The notes beneath the pieces were generated by a model. That model ran no database searches and was not told the DNA's origin. It saw only the letters and a list, made by a program, of their open reading frames with translations. Shown piece by piece: positions 17,815 through 25,814 of a stretch of DNA of 43,238 bases. Source of the stretch: CAZEGV01 sp964511645 (GTDB lineage Bacteria; Bacteroidota; Bacteroidia; Cytophagales; JAAEPT01); the NCBI GenBank assembly GCA_964511645.1, contig CAZEGV010000015.1, forward strand, positions 1 through 43,238. The letters run 5' to 3'. Each line of letters opens with the position of its first letter. Positions within the stretch are counted from its first letter, which is position 1. The position numbers and the translations under genes were made by a program.

Positions 17815-18263
17815 CTAATCAAACCATTAGCACAAGTGCTATTTATCGAGCAGCTGATAAAATCACATTTAAACTCGGAACCCAGCTAAACCAAGGGGCG
17901 TCTGTTTTAGCTTATTTGGCACCTGTGAGTTGCTCTAGTTGCTCTCCAGCCCTTAGAAATTACTTTAGTGAAGATGATAGTCAACGAACTGAAATAGATG
18001 AATCGACTTATAGTCAAGAAATAGTGATTTATCCAAATCCCGTTACTCCTTCTGAAACAATAAACATACGGTTTCGATTTCAGAACTCAGGAAAGGCGAT
18101 AAAGAGAGTGTCTATTCACTCAGTTAAAGGAGATAAACTATATGAAACAAAGACTGATAAAAACAATATTCAATTAGACACTCATCAGTGGGCTAAAGGA
18201 GTATATATTATAAAAGTAATACAAGAAGATACGGCTTACAAGCAACTGTTATTTATAAAGTAG
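17805..18263 (+). CDS. 3' fragment of a T9SS cargo gene (sorting domain, no signal peptide)
   Basis: A 152-residue open frame that looks like the tail of a much larger secreted protein. It begins NQTISTSAIYRAADKITFK and LGTQLNQGASVLAYLAPVSC, equivalent to the ILKPGF-type segment near the end of the 14382-17711 protein. It ends with a full T9SS type A sorting domain (IVIYPNPVTPSETINIRF … WAKGVYIIKVIQ … QLLFIK). There is no signal peptide, so it could not reach the type IX machinery. The first ATG lies inside the antisense GT4 remnant and is therefore accidental. Best read as what was left after a deletion removed the 5' part of the gene. The frame remains open, so the loss may be recent. Confidence 0.8.
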   Translation: MKTSNQTISTSAIYRAADKITFKLGTQLNQGASVLAYLAPVSCSSCSPALRNYFSEDDSQRTEIDESTYSQEIVIYPNPVTPSETINIRFRFQNSGKAIKRVSIHSVKGDKLYETKTDKNNIQLDTHQWAKGVYIIKVIQEDTAYKQLLFIK

Positions 18264-18286
18264 GCATCTCATTTTTGTCATCCGTT

Positions 18287-18316
18287 AAAAGCGATGATTC
18301 TTTAATCATTGCTTTT
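18287..18316. terminator. Bidirectional intrinsic terminator
   Basis: Stem AAAAGCGATGATT pairs with AATCATTGCTTTT across a CTTT loop, 13 base pairs with one G-U pair, flanked by A-runs on one side and T-runs on the other. It stands between convergent genes ending at 18263 and 18376, where a terminator for both directions is expected. Confidence 0.75.
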
Positions 18317-18336
18317 AATATGTTTCAAATTTCTCA

Positions 18337-18346
18337 CCCCCCCCCC
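18337..18346. repeat. C10 homopolymer tract
   Basis: Ten consecutive C on the plus strand between the terminator and the end of the SDR gene. G/C homopolymers of this length are rare in DNA this AT-rich and are prone to length change. It lies outside coding sequence, about 30 bases past the SDR stop. Confidence 0.8.
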
Positions 18347-18375
18347 AATTAATGTTTACCTTTTTAATACGTAAC

Positions 18376-19320
18376 TTAGGAAAGTTCACCGCCACAGTCC
18401 TTATACCAATCCTTTAATCCTGCTTTGAAATCAAAATTTTGACTTGAAAGATGAGGGTTTAGTTTATCTCCGATAATATGATTTGAAATCATTAATTTCT
18501 TTACCCTCTCTGGGTGTATTCCCATTCTTGAGAAACCCATTTTTTTTGCAATCGAAGCAACTGCCATTAATAACCTCCCATTAACCAAAATAGGCTTATA
18601 ACTTAAGTTTGACACCTTTGACACCTCTGATACTATTTGTTCAATTGAAGGGGCAGGATGGTAAGTAAAATTATATGTTTCAACCCCACTATCTTTTTTC
18701 TCAATAAGTCTTAAAGAGGTTTTAATTAAATGTTTAACATAAATACACGCTTTAATAGTATCTTTTCTACCAGGATAAAAAAAACGTTTTTTCTTAAGCG
18801 TTTTATATAGCCTAGTAAAATTTCCTCCTTCGTTCTTGCCAAAAACAACGCCTGGGCGTAGTATCAGTAATTTTCTTTCTGAATTTTCTTTCTGCCAGTT
18901 TTTATGTATATATTCTGCTGTTAATTTAGAAATACCATAGGGGGTATTAGGCATTGGAAGAGAGTTCTCAGATTTTGCTACTTCTGACATACCATAAACA
19001 GAGATAGAACTAGTAAAAATAATTGTTTTAACGTTATTTTTACTAGCAAAGTCACAGATGTTTTTAGCCCCTAAAATATTTGTCTCAAAGTATTCCTTGT
19101 CTGGATATCCCGGAGTTTTATGAACTGCTGCTAAATTTATAATTATATCATCAGGGTTACAATTAATAGAGACCTCAATTTTATTTCTAACATCCACGTA
19201 GTGAATGTTTTCTTTTTTAATCAAGTCGAACCCTACAATCTCTTGATTGTCTTTTACCAATTGCTCAATAAAATGTTGACCAATAAACCCAGATGCTCCA
19301 AAAATAATATATTTACTCAT
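18376..19320 (-). CDS. NAD-dependent epimerase/dehydratase (extended SDR)
   Basis: A 314-residue extended short-chain dehydrogenase acting on a nucleotide sugar or lipid-linked sugar. The Rossmann motif GASGFIG is at residues 8-14, an NLAAVHKTP segment near 62-70, TSSISVYG at 103-110 and the catalytic pair YGISK (Y128, K132). The substrate-binding half includes LRPGVVFGKNEGGNF. Length and motifs fit UDP-sugar 4-epimerases, 4,6-dehydratases or reductases; the exact reaction cannot be fixed. It is the last gene of the leftward operon carrying the initiating transferase and a GT4, so it probably makes or modifies a sugar of the polysaccharide. Confidence 0.87.
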   Translation of the reverse strand: MSKYIIFGASGFIGQHFIEQLVKDNQEIVGFDLIKKENIHYVDVRNKIEVSINCNPDDIIINLAAVHKTPGYPDKEYFETNILGAKNICDFASKNNVKTIIFTSSISVYGMSEVAKSENSLPMPNTPYGISKLTAEYIHKNWQKENSERKLLILRPGVVFGKNEGGNFTRLYKTLKKKRFFYPGRKDTIKACIYVKHLIKTSLRLIEKKDSGVETYNFTYHPAPSIEQIVSEVSKVSNLSYKPILVNGRLLMAVASIAKKMGFSRMGIHPERVKKLMISNHIIGDKLNPHLSSQNFDFKAGLKDWYKDCGGELS

Positions 19321-19395
19321 TACATTTATCTATCATAATAAATCAAATCATTTGATGTTAATCGCCTTTTAAATAGCTCGTGAAGTTAATATTTC

Positions 19396-20496
19396 CTACA
19401 CCCCTTCATATATTTCCTCTAGATACTTTATATTCTCCTCAATATTGAACTTCTTCAAAAAAGAATTTAAGGCATTAGATGAAAGTTTCTTTTTAAGTTC
19501 TTCATCATTACACAATAGGATGATTTTCTGTGCCAAAGCAATATGGTCTTCATTATCTACCAAAAACCCATTATAAGAATCCGTTATCAAATCTTTATTA
19601 CCATCTACTTCAGTAACTACACAAGGTTTTCCTAGGGATAATGCCTCTATCAACGCTAATGGTAAGCCCTCATACCTAGCAGTCGACACTAGAAACTCAG
19701 ATCGCTTAATCTCTTTTAATACACTAACCCTATCTCCCCATGCTATGATGTCAATATTTTTTTTAAGATTTAATTCACTTATCAAAGTCTCAAGAGCTTT
19801 AATATTCGGTGAGTGATACCCTACACCTATTATTTTTAATTTAATTGTCGAAATTTCTATTTTCACCAACTCAATGGCCCTTACCATCATTTCAATATTT
19901 TTTTGATAGGATGGACGCCCTATCAAGGATATGAATTTATCTGAAGGCTTTTCTACCTCTATTTCTATAGGCTTGATACTATTGTGCCACACAAAGACAT
20001 TCTCTGGAGAATACTTCACTTCATTAACTCCTCGCTCTTTTTCAGAGTTTGAGATAGCTAATAACTTTGTGTTTTTTTGAAACTTGGTATATCGCTCTAT
20101 TGTTAAATAAAGCCACTTCTTTAGTTTGTTTTCGGCACTTAAATATGAAAAAGCATGAGGCGTGTACAGAACGGAAGTTTTGGTAATAGCACCCACAATT
20201 CGTCCAATCAAACCTGCTTTAGCACTATGACAGTGTATAACACTTGGCCTTTCTGACTTCACTATTTTAATTAAGCCTATTACACAACGGTAATCATCAA
20301 GTAAGCTCACTTCTCGTTTTATAGGCAATCGAAAAGATTTTAACTTGGTATTATTTGTATCAAAATAAGTTTTACTCTCATCATCGTGAACAATAATATT
20401 TTCAACTTTATCGGCATCTAAGTGATTCACAATCATTTTGACAATGACCTCAACTCCTCCAACAGACTTTAATATATGTAAAACCTTTTTTGTCAT
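19396..20496 (-). CDS. Family 4 glycosyltransferase
   Basis: A 366-residue GT-B enzyme. The N-terminal half begins KVLHILKSVGGVEVIVKMIV and carries VIHCHSAKAGLIGRIVG and LYTPHAFSYLSAENK, typical of GT4 enzymes acting early on lipid-linked sugars. The donor domain has SLIGRPSYQKNI and the EX7E motif in ARYEGLPLALIEALSLG. Its ATG overlaps the stop of the phosphoglycosyltransferase gene (TAATG), so the two are translationally coupled. This fits a role adding the second sugar after initiation. A truncated paralog of its C-terminus survives at 17714-17814. Confidence 0.9.
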   Translation of the reverse strand: MTKKVLHILKSVGGVEVIVKMIVNHLDADKVENIIVHDDESKTYFDTNNTKLKSFRLPIKREVSLLDDYRCVIGLIKIVKSERPSVIHCHSAKAGLIGRIVGAITKTSVLYTPHAFSYLSAENKLKKWLYLTIERYTKFQKNTKLLAISNSEKERGVNEVKYSPENVFVWHNSIKPIEIEVEKPSDKFISLIGRPSYQKNIEMMVRAIELVKIEISTIKLKIIGVGYHSPNIKALETLISELNLKKNIDIIAWGDRVSVLKEIKRSEFLVSTARYEGLPLALIEALSLGKPCVVTEVDGNKDLITDSYNGFLVDNEDHIALAQKIILLCNDEELKKKLSSNALNSFLKKFNIEENIKYLEEIYEGV

Positions 20497-21887
20497 TACT
20501 TCCCCCTCCCTTCTATTACCACCATCACAGTAGCAAGCATAATTCTAAAATCCATTGTCAGTGAAATATTATCCAAATAAGCAATGTCATACTCCATTCG
20601 TCTTACCATCTCATTTACATTTTCGGCATAGCCAAATTTTACTTGCCCTAGAGATGTAATCCCTGGTCTTAATTGTAATAAGCGTTTATAATGCGGTGCT
20701 TGGGTGATAATTTGTTCTATAAAATGCTCTCTTTCTGGTCGAGTACCCACTAAAGACATATCACCAATCAAAACATTATAAAATTGGGGGAGTTCATCAA
20801 TTCTAAGTTTTCGCATGACTCTTCCCCAAGGGGTAATCCTGCTGTCATTATCAGATGACAATGCTGGACCTGCTTTTTCTGATCCCACATACATACTTCT
20901 AAATTTATAAATTTTAAATAAATTTTCGTTTTTTCCTACTCGTAACTGAGAATAAAATATTGGACCTGGAGAAGATGTTTTAGTTAAAATCATAAATAAA
21001 AAATACATAGGAGAGCCTATTAATAATGCTAAAAAAGAAATAGCAATATCTATACCTCGTTTAGTAATCCTTTGCCATAAGGGCATTAGCTCTTGTTTAA
21101 TATCAATAATAGGCACACCTAATATATGATTAACCTGCACCGTACCTAATAGCAAATGATAAGTATCTGGAATCAAGCTTACTTTAATGTCATTAGTATT
21201 AATAATACTTAACAAGTAAGTAATTTTTTCGTATTCACTTGGATCTAGAGAGATAATGATTTGTGACACTTTACAACGTCTAATAACTGTGCGAAGTTGA
21301 CCTATACCTCCCCAATGTCTCAAGTTACTCGATAAATAATCAGCATTTTCATCTTTAATATGGATATAACCCAAAAAGTTTAAACCTAGAGTTTTGTTGG
21401 CTTCTTCAATCTGATTGATAAAATCAATAGACCTCTTGTTAGACCCAATAATAAGCGTATTAAATTGTACTTTTTTCTGAATAACCAAACGTTTAGCAAA
21501 TGATAATGTAATCGCTTTGACTAAAATAAATAGGACAATGTGAATAGAAATAAACAATGAAATTATTTTATAATAATCTTTATAATGCTTTACTCCTTCA
21601 TCATCCAAAAATAAAATAAAAAAAAACAAAACAGAGGTTACTATCACTGTTCTAAAAGTAGCAATTAATTCCGCTACCCTAGATTTGTGGTACAAATCTC
21701 TGTATCGAGAGGAGAGGAAGAAAATAAGCACCCATACTAAGGCTATTATCAATCCCGAATAGATGGATGATACATCATATTTTATTGATTCTGAAAACGC
21801 AGACTTACGAAGATAGAAAAATAAATTCCATCCAAAAAAAGCTGTCAAAAAATCAATAATAATAAACCAATATGTCCTTCTAAACAT
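20496..21887 (-). CDS. Polyprenyl-phosphate sugar-1-phosphate transferase (initiating phosphoglycosyltransferase)
   Basis: A 463-residue polyisoprenyl-phosphate hexose-1-phosphate transferase of the WbaP/WcaJ type. About five N-terminal membrane helices are followed by a Rossmann-like CoA-binding-type domain (TLIIGSNKRSIDFINQIE) and then the sugar transferase domain. That domain starts KRGIDIAISFLALLIGSPMY, with the reentrant helix, and contains FYSQLRVGKNENLFKIYKFR, RKLRIDELPQFYNVLIGDMS and GTRPEREHF, all conserved. It would load a sugar phosphate onto undecaprenyl phosphate at the inner membrane and so start repeat-unit synthesis. It lies three bases after the Wzz-like gene and overlaps the following GT4 by one base. 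Confidence 0.93.
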   Translation of the reverse strand: MFRRTYWFIIIDFLTAFFGWNLFFYLRKSAFSESIKYDVSSIYSGLIIALVWVLIFFLSSRYRDLYHKSRVAELIATFRTVIVTSVLFFFILFLDDEGVKHYKDYYKIISLFISIHIVLFILVKAITLSFAKRLVIQKKVQFNTLIIGSNKRSIDFINQIEEANKTLGLNFLGYIHIKDENADYLSSNLRHWGGIGQLRTVIRRCKVSQIIISLDPSEYEKITYLLSIINTNDIKVSLIPDTYHLLLGTVQVNHILGVPIIDIKQELMPLWQRITKRGIDIAISFLALLIGSPMYFLFMILTKTSSPGPIFYSQLRVGKNENLFKIYKFRSMYVGSEKAGPALSSDNDSRITPWGRVMRKLRIDELPQFYNVLIGDMSLVGTRPEREHFIEQIITQAPHYKRLLQLRPGITSLGQVKFGYAENVNEMVRRMEYDIAYLDNISLTMDFRIMLATVMVVIEGRGK

Positions 21888-21890
21888 CTG

Positions 21891-22964
21891 TTATATGCTA
21901 TATTTGTCTTCTACGCTATCTAAGAAATTAATCAAACGTTTAAATAGTAAAACTAAAATTGGTAAGAAAAAACCAATAATTGATACTATAATAAACAGTG
22001 GTATTCTAGAAATTTTTATTCCTTTTTTACTAAACTTAGAGAAAATCCTAATTGGTGGTTTTTGTTCTCCTAATTTAATATTTACATCTGTTAATTCGTT
22101 ACTTAACTCTTTATACCCATAGAAGACCCATTGGTAATCTTTTAGGTCGCTATTTTTATTTTCATCTAGTACAAGTCTAGTAACTCCGTTAGTTGATGTT
22201 GGTGAGGCTAAACCTTTACTTTTTTGTAGTAGTACTTGATTATAAATATTTCCTAAGGTATCTAATTTAGACATTGTTTTTTCTAATGACTTTTTATGTG
22301 CCTTAGCACTAGCCTCTAAAAAGTCTCTTTTGCTAATAAAAAATTTATTTATTGCAACACTCTTAATCAAAACATCATCAAGAATCGTAAAATCAAATCC
22401 CTCTTTGGCTTCTACTGTAATAGTATGATACGGATAATTATCTGGCTCAATCTCGTCATTCACCATTTGCATAATCTCGTCGCTATACTTAATATTAGTA
22501 TCCAACAATTCATAATAACTATTAATAGCCTCAATCTTATCTGATTGTTTCATAACAGGTTTTATTTCTATTTTTTTGATTTGAGCGGTTATTTCTAATG
22601 GCAATCCTAAAGTTTTTGAGAGTAATTCAACATCTTTTTGTTTAATAAGTGAGTGGTAATAATCTATATTATCATATAATAATTTAGAAGAACTATAATT
22701 AGGCTTTACAATCATCTCAGAAGAATATGATTGTTTGGAGTTCAAAATAAATGTTGCACACAAGACAGAAATAACCGCTGCTGTGCCAAAAATAATTTTA
22801 AAATTTTTCTTCAAAAACAAAAGAATTATAATTACGGTATCCAATAAGCCACCAAGGAATCGCCCTATTGCCGAAAAAACTTTATTAATTGCTCTCCCGA
22901 TATAAAAGAATACACTCCCTATTTCTACTTCTTCACTTTGAACTTCTCGTCTATTCTCGCTCAT
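21891..22964 (-). CDS. Wzz-like polysaccharide chain-length / co-polymerase protein
   Basis: A 357-residue inner-membrane protein with the layout of chain-length determinants. A hydrophobic segment lies near the N-terminus (KIIFGTAAVISVLCATFIL), then a periplasmic region of over 200 residues with predicted helices, and a closing membrane segment (IPLFIIVSIIGFFLPILVLL). No tyrosine-kinase domain follows. The similarity to Wzz is structural rather than by clear motif, so the call is moderate. The open frame extends upstream to 23060, but that part overlaps the preceding gene; the ATG at 22964 (MSENRREVQSEEVEIG) is the likely start. Its position just before the initiating transferase supports a role in length control or export of the polymer. 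Confidence 0.68.
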   Translation of the reverse strand: MSENRREVQSEEVEIGSVFFYIGRAINKVFSAIGRFLGGLLDTVIIILLFLKKNFKIIFGTAAVISVLCATFILNSKQSYSSEMIVKPNYSSSKLLYDNIDYYHSLIKQKDVELLSKTLGLPLEITAQIKKIEIKPVMKQSDKIEAINSYYELLDTNIKYSDEIMQMVNDEIEPDNYPYHTITVEAKEGFDFTILDDVLIKSVAINKFFISKRDFLEASAKAHKKSLEKTMSKLDTLGNIYNQVLLQKSKGLASPTSTNGVTRLVLDENKNSDLKDYQWVFYGYKELSNELTDVNIKLGEQKPPIRIFSKFSKKGIKISRIPLFIIVSIIGFFLPILVLLFKRLINFLDSVEDKYSI

Positions 22965-23004
22965 TTTTTGTTTATTTTTTTTACAAATGTCACCAAATAT
23001 ACTA

Positions 23005-23628
23005 TTATTTCTTTTTCTTTCGATACTCTTTGAGGTCTTTAAAAAACCGTGACCACGCAAAAGGATCTAATAACGATATATTATTAACCATATACCTACT
23101 TTCTATTGCATGAGCTTGCTCATTGAGATAATATTTAAATGTTTCTGTTTCACTTATATCACTATGTACCATCAAACGTTCTAATATTTGGCTATTGAGA
23201 TTGTCTCTCGCATTATCCAAGTCTTGATTACTAATGTTCATCGCCAAAAAAACTTTTTTAAAGACCTCTTCCGATGGGAATGCATGCAACTCTACTAAGG
23301 GTAATGTAATCGTATCTTTTACAAGCCTAATGACTACTTGATAAGAAGCCGAATCTATACTCGGTATAATAAAATGTTGTTTTTTGAAGCCTATCGCTGC
23401 TATAACTAAGCTATCACCTGGCAAAACAGGCAAAGAAAAATAACCAATAAGAGAGGTATTAGCTCCTCTACTAGTATTGGGTACAAACACAAAGGCACCC
23501 GGCACTCCATACAAACTATCTCCTTGTGCCACTATACCAGAAAACTGAATCACATGTTTGGTGCTGTCTTGAGCTTGAGCCAAAAAAGAAAAAAACAATA
23601 AGCAAATACCAAAGAAAAGTTTATTCAT
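23005..23628 (-). CDS. Exported protein with carboxypeptidase-regulatory-like domain
   Basis: A 207-residue protein with a signal peptide (KLFFGICLLFFSFLAQA, cut before Q). Residues about 27-110 form a carboxypeptidase regulatory-like beta-sandwich: FSGIVAQGDSLYGVPGAFVF, then NTSRGANTSLIGYFSLPVLP, GDSLVIAAIGFKKQ. The C-terminal half is helical and charged, ending EYRKKKK. In Bacteroidota this domain usually precedes TonB-dependent receptors, but no barrel follows here, so this is a small stand-alone periplasmic or outer-membrane-associated protein. It is the first gene of the leftward initiation operon, 40 bases ahead of the Wzz-like gene. It may help assemble or export the polymer; the function is not known. 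Confidence 0.72.
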   Translation of the reverse strand: MNKLFFGICLLFFSFLAQAQDSTKHVIQFSGIVAQGDSLYGVPGAFVFVPNTSRGANTSLIGYFSLPVLPGDSLVIAAIGFKKQHFIIPSIDSASYQVVIRLVKDTITLPLVELHAFPSEEVFKKVFLAMNISNQDLDNARDNLNSQILERLMVHSDISETETFKYYLNEQAHAIESRYMVNNISLLDPFAWSRFFKDLKEYRKKKK

Positions 23629-23723
23629 CTCTACCCCAAACGTGATTTTTCATATATTGTTGCGAATTATCATGCCAATTGCACAAATTAAGAGAAATAC
23701 CACCAAGTTTAATAGCCTAATGT

Positions 23724-24122
23724 ATGAAATATAAAAGCATCAACTTAAATATTGCCACTCAACTGTATCGTTCATTAAGTGAAGAATCTCGGCTACGAAT
23801 ACTTTCACTTATTCATAATAATGGTGAGATGTGTGGCAGTGATCTTGAACTCATACTGGACTTTACACAAACAAAAACTTCTCGGCACCTTAGTTACATG
23901 AAAAATGCTGGGTTCATCAAAACTCAAAAGCATGACCAATGGATTTATTATAACATCAAAGAAGAATTTTCTGGTATTATCAATTCATTATTATCTATAA
24001 TAGATAAAGACGCTTTACTCGAAAACGATCAAGAAATTTTTAAAACCATGTACGCCAACAATTCACTTGCTATCAGAAAGCTACACAATAGTCAAAAAAG
24101 ATACACGCTCCCTACTTTATGA
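23724..24122 (+). CDS. ArsR/SmtB-family winged-helix transcriptional regulator
   Basis: A 132-residue DNA-binding protein. Residues about 8-85 form an ArsR-type winged helix: LYRSLSEESRLRILSLIHNN, CGSDLELILDFTQTKTSRHL (recognition helix), then GFIKTQKHDQWIYYNIKEEF as the wing. The ELCVCDL metal-binding box of classic ArsR proteins is replaced by EMCGSDLE, with a single Cys, so metal sensing is doubtful. The ligand is unknown. It is divergent from the polysaccharide operon (95-base gap) and lies upstream of purH, which has its own promoter. It could control either neighbour. Confidence 0.85.
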   Translation: MKYKSINLNIATQLYRSLSEESRLRILSLIHNNGEMCGSDLELILDFTQTKTSRHLSYMKNAGFIKTQKHDQWIYYNIKEEFSGIINSLLSIIDKDALLENDQEIFKTMYANNSLAIRKLHNSQKRYTLPTL

Positions 24123-24167
24123 GACAACTTAAATTTCCCACAATGTGTTTTATCATTTCACAGATTA

Positions 24168-24196
24168 TTGATTCTCAATAGAAAATGATAACTTTG
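24168..24196 (+). promoter_or_regulatory. Bacteroidota-type promoter for purH
   Basis: TTG at 24168-24170 and TAACTTTG at 24189-24196 match the -33 TTG and -7 TAnnTTTG elements with an 18-base spacer. Transcription would begin near 24203, about 20 bases before the purH ATG at 24223. It is the best full promoter match I found in the window. Confidence 0.7.
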
Positions 24197-24222
24197 TGGT
24201 TCAAAAAAATCAAAACAACAGG

Positions 24223-25752
24223 ATGTCCGATAAAAAAATAAAATCTGCACTAATATCAGTATTTTATAAAGATAACTTAGAACCAATCATCAAGCACCTT
24301 GCAGCACAAGATGTAACTATATACTCCACAGGAGGTACTCAAAAATTTATAGAAGATCTTGGAGTTAAAGTAACCCCAGTAGAAGAGCTTACTAAGTACC
24401 CGTCTATTTTTGGAGGAAGAGTAAAAACACTTCATCCTAAAATTTTTGGTGGTATTTTATACCGCCGTGACAATGAGCAAGATGTCGCTCAGGCTCAAGA
24501 ATTTGATATTCCTTCTATCGACCTTACTATCGTTGACTTATATCCATTTGAAGAAACAGTAGCTTCTGGAGCAGATGAGCAAAATATTATCGAGAAAATA
24601 GATATTGGTGGTATTTCTCTTATTCGCGCTGCCGCTAAAAACTTTAAAGACTCCCTTATTGTTTCTTCGCGTGAACAATATCAAACATTAGTAGATTTAC
24701 TGGCCAATAAAAAAGGAACGACCTCACTCAACGATAGGAGATGGTTTGCAAAAGAGGCATTTAATGTCTCTTCTCATTATGACACGGCTATTTTTAATTA
24801 CTTTGCTAAAGATGATGAAGATGCACCACTCAAAATTAGTGACCAAAATCCTAGAACTCTTCGCTATGGAGAAAATCCTCATCAAAAAGGAGTGTTTTAT
24901 GGTAACTTAGAAAAAATGTTTGCCCAATTGCACGGTAAAGAAGTTTCATATAATAACTTAGTAGATATCGATTCTGCTGTGTCTTTAATAGATGAATTTG
25001 GGACAGCACAACCAGCAGTTGCAGTACTCAAACATAATAATGCTTGCGGAATTGCTACAGCAAACTCAGTAGTTGAGGCTTACCAAAAAGCATTACAAGC
25101 AGATCCTGTCTCGGCTTTTGGCGGCGTTATTATTGCTAACAAAACAATAGACAAAGCAGTAGCAGAAGAATTACACAAATTATTCTTTGAAGTATTAATC
25201 GCTCCAGCTTTTGATCAAGATGCTTTAGAAGTTCTCCAACAGAAAAAAAACAGAATGTTATTGTTACGCAAAGATGTGGCTTTAGCACCCAAATTAGTTA
25301 AGACCTTACTAAATGGCTATATCGAGCAAGGCAAAGATCTCAATATAGAAACAGAAAAAGATTTAAAGATTGTGACGAAAAAGCAACCAACACAAGATGA
25401 ATTGGACGCAATGATATTTGCTAACAAGGTTTGTAAACATACTAAATCTAATGCAATCGTATTGGCGGTAAAAGGTCAATTGATTGCTAGTGGAGTAGGG
25501 CAAACATCTCGTGTAGACTCTCTTCGCCAAGCAATAGAAAAAGCGAAAAGCTTTGGATTAAGCTTAGACGGTGCAGTAATGGCTTCGGACGCTTTCTTTC
25601 CATTCCCTGACTGTGTAGAAATTGCCCATAAAGCTGGGATTAAAGCAGTTATTCAGCCTGGTGGTTCAATGCGTGACCAAGAGTCAATTGATTTTTGTGA
25701 TGCCAATGATATCACAATGGTAACAACTGGAATTCGTCATTTCAAGCACTAA
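24223..25752 (+). CDS. purH: Bifunctional AICAR formyltransferase / IMP cyclohydrolase
   Basis: A 509-residue cytoplasmic enzyme for the last two steps of IMP synthesis. The N-terminal cyclohydrolase (MGS-like) domain shows KSALISVFYKDNLEPIIKHL, STGGTQKFIEDLG and GGRVKTLHPKIFGGILYRR. The C-terminal formyltransferase domain shows LRYGENPHQKGVFYG, VLKHNNACGIATA (with the catalytic Lys-His), DPVSAFGGVI, VASDAFFPFPDCVEIA-like DAFFPFPD, and IQPGGSMRDQESIDFCDAND near the end. Length is as usual for PurH. The frame could also begin at a GTG at 24196, but the ATG at 24223 gives the normal N-terminus and lies just after a good promoter. guaB, the next purine step toward GMP, lies 10 kb away in this window. 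Confidence 0.97.
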   Translation: MSDKKIKSALISVFYKDNLEPIIKHLAAQDVTIYSTGGTQKFIEDLGVKVTPVEELTKYPSIFGGRVKTLHPKIFGGILYRRDNEQDVAQAQEFDIPSIDLTIVDLYPFEETVASGADEQNIIEKIDIGGISLIRAAAKNFKDSLIVSSREQYQTLVDLLANKKGTTSLNDRRWFAKEAFNVSSHYDTAIFNYFAKDDEDAPLKISDQNPRTLRYGENPHQKGVFYGNLEKMFAQLHGKEVSYNNLVDIDSAVSLIDEFGTAQPAVAVLKHNNACGIATANSVVEAYQKALQADPVSAFGGVIIANKTIDKAVAEELHKLFFEVLIAPAFDQDALEVLQQKKNRMLLLRKDVALAPKLVKTLLNGYIEQGKDLNIETEKDLKIVTKKQPTQDELDAMIFANKVCKHTKSNAIVLAVKGQLIASGVGQTSRVDSLRQAIEKAKSFGLSLDGAVMASDAFFPFPDCVEIAHKAGIKAVIQPGGSMRDQESIDFCDANDITMVTTGIRHFKH

Positions 25753-25814
25753 ATAATTAACAATCGTTGCAAGTAAAGGTACTTGTGGCGATTTCATGAA
25801 ACTTACTAATTAAA

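Noticed and set aside
25770..25785. Hairpin CAAGTA-AAGG-TACTTG after purH
   Set aside because: Only six base pairs and no T-run, so it is not a convincing terminator or RNA element.
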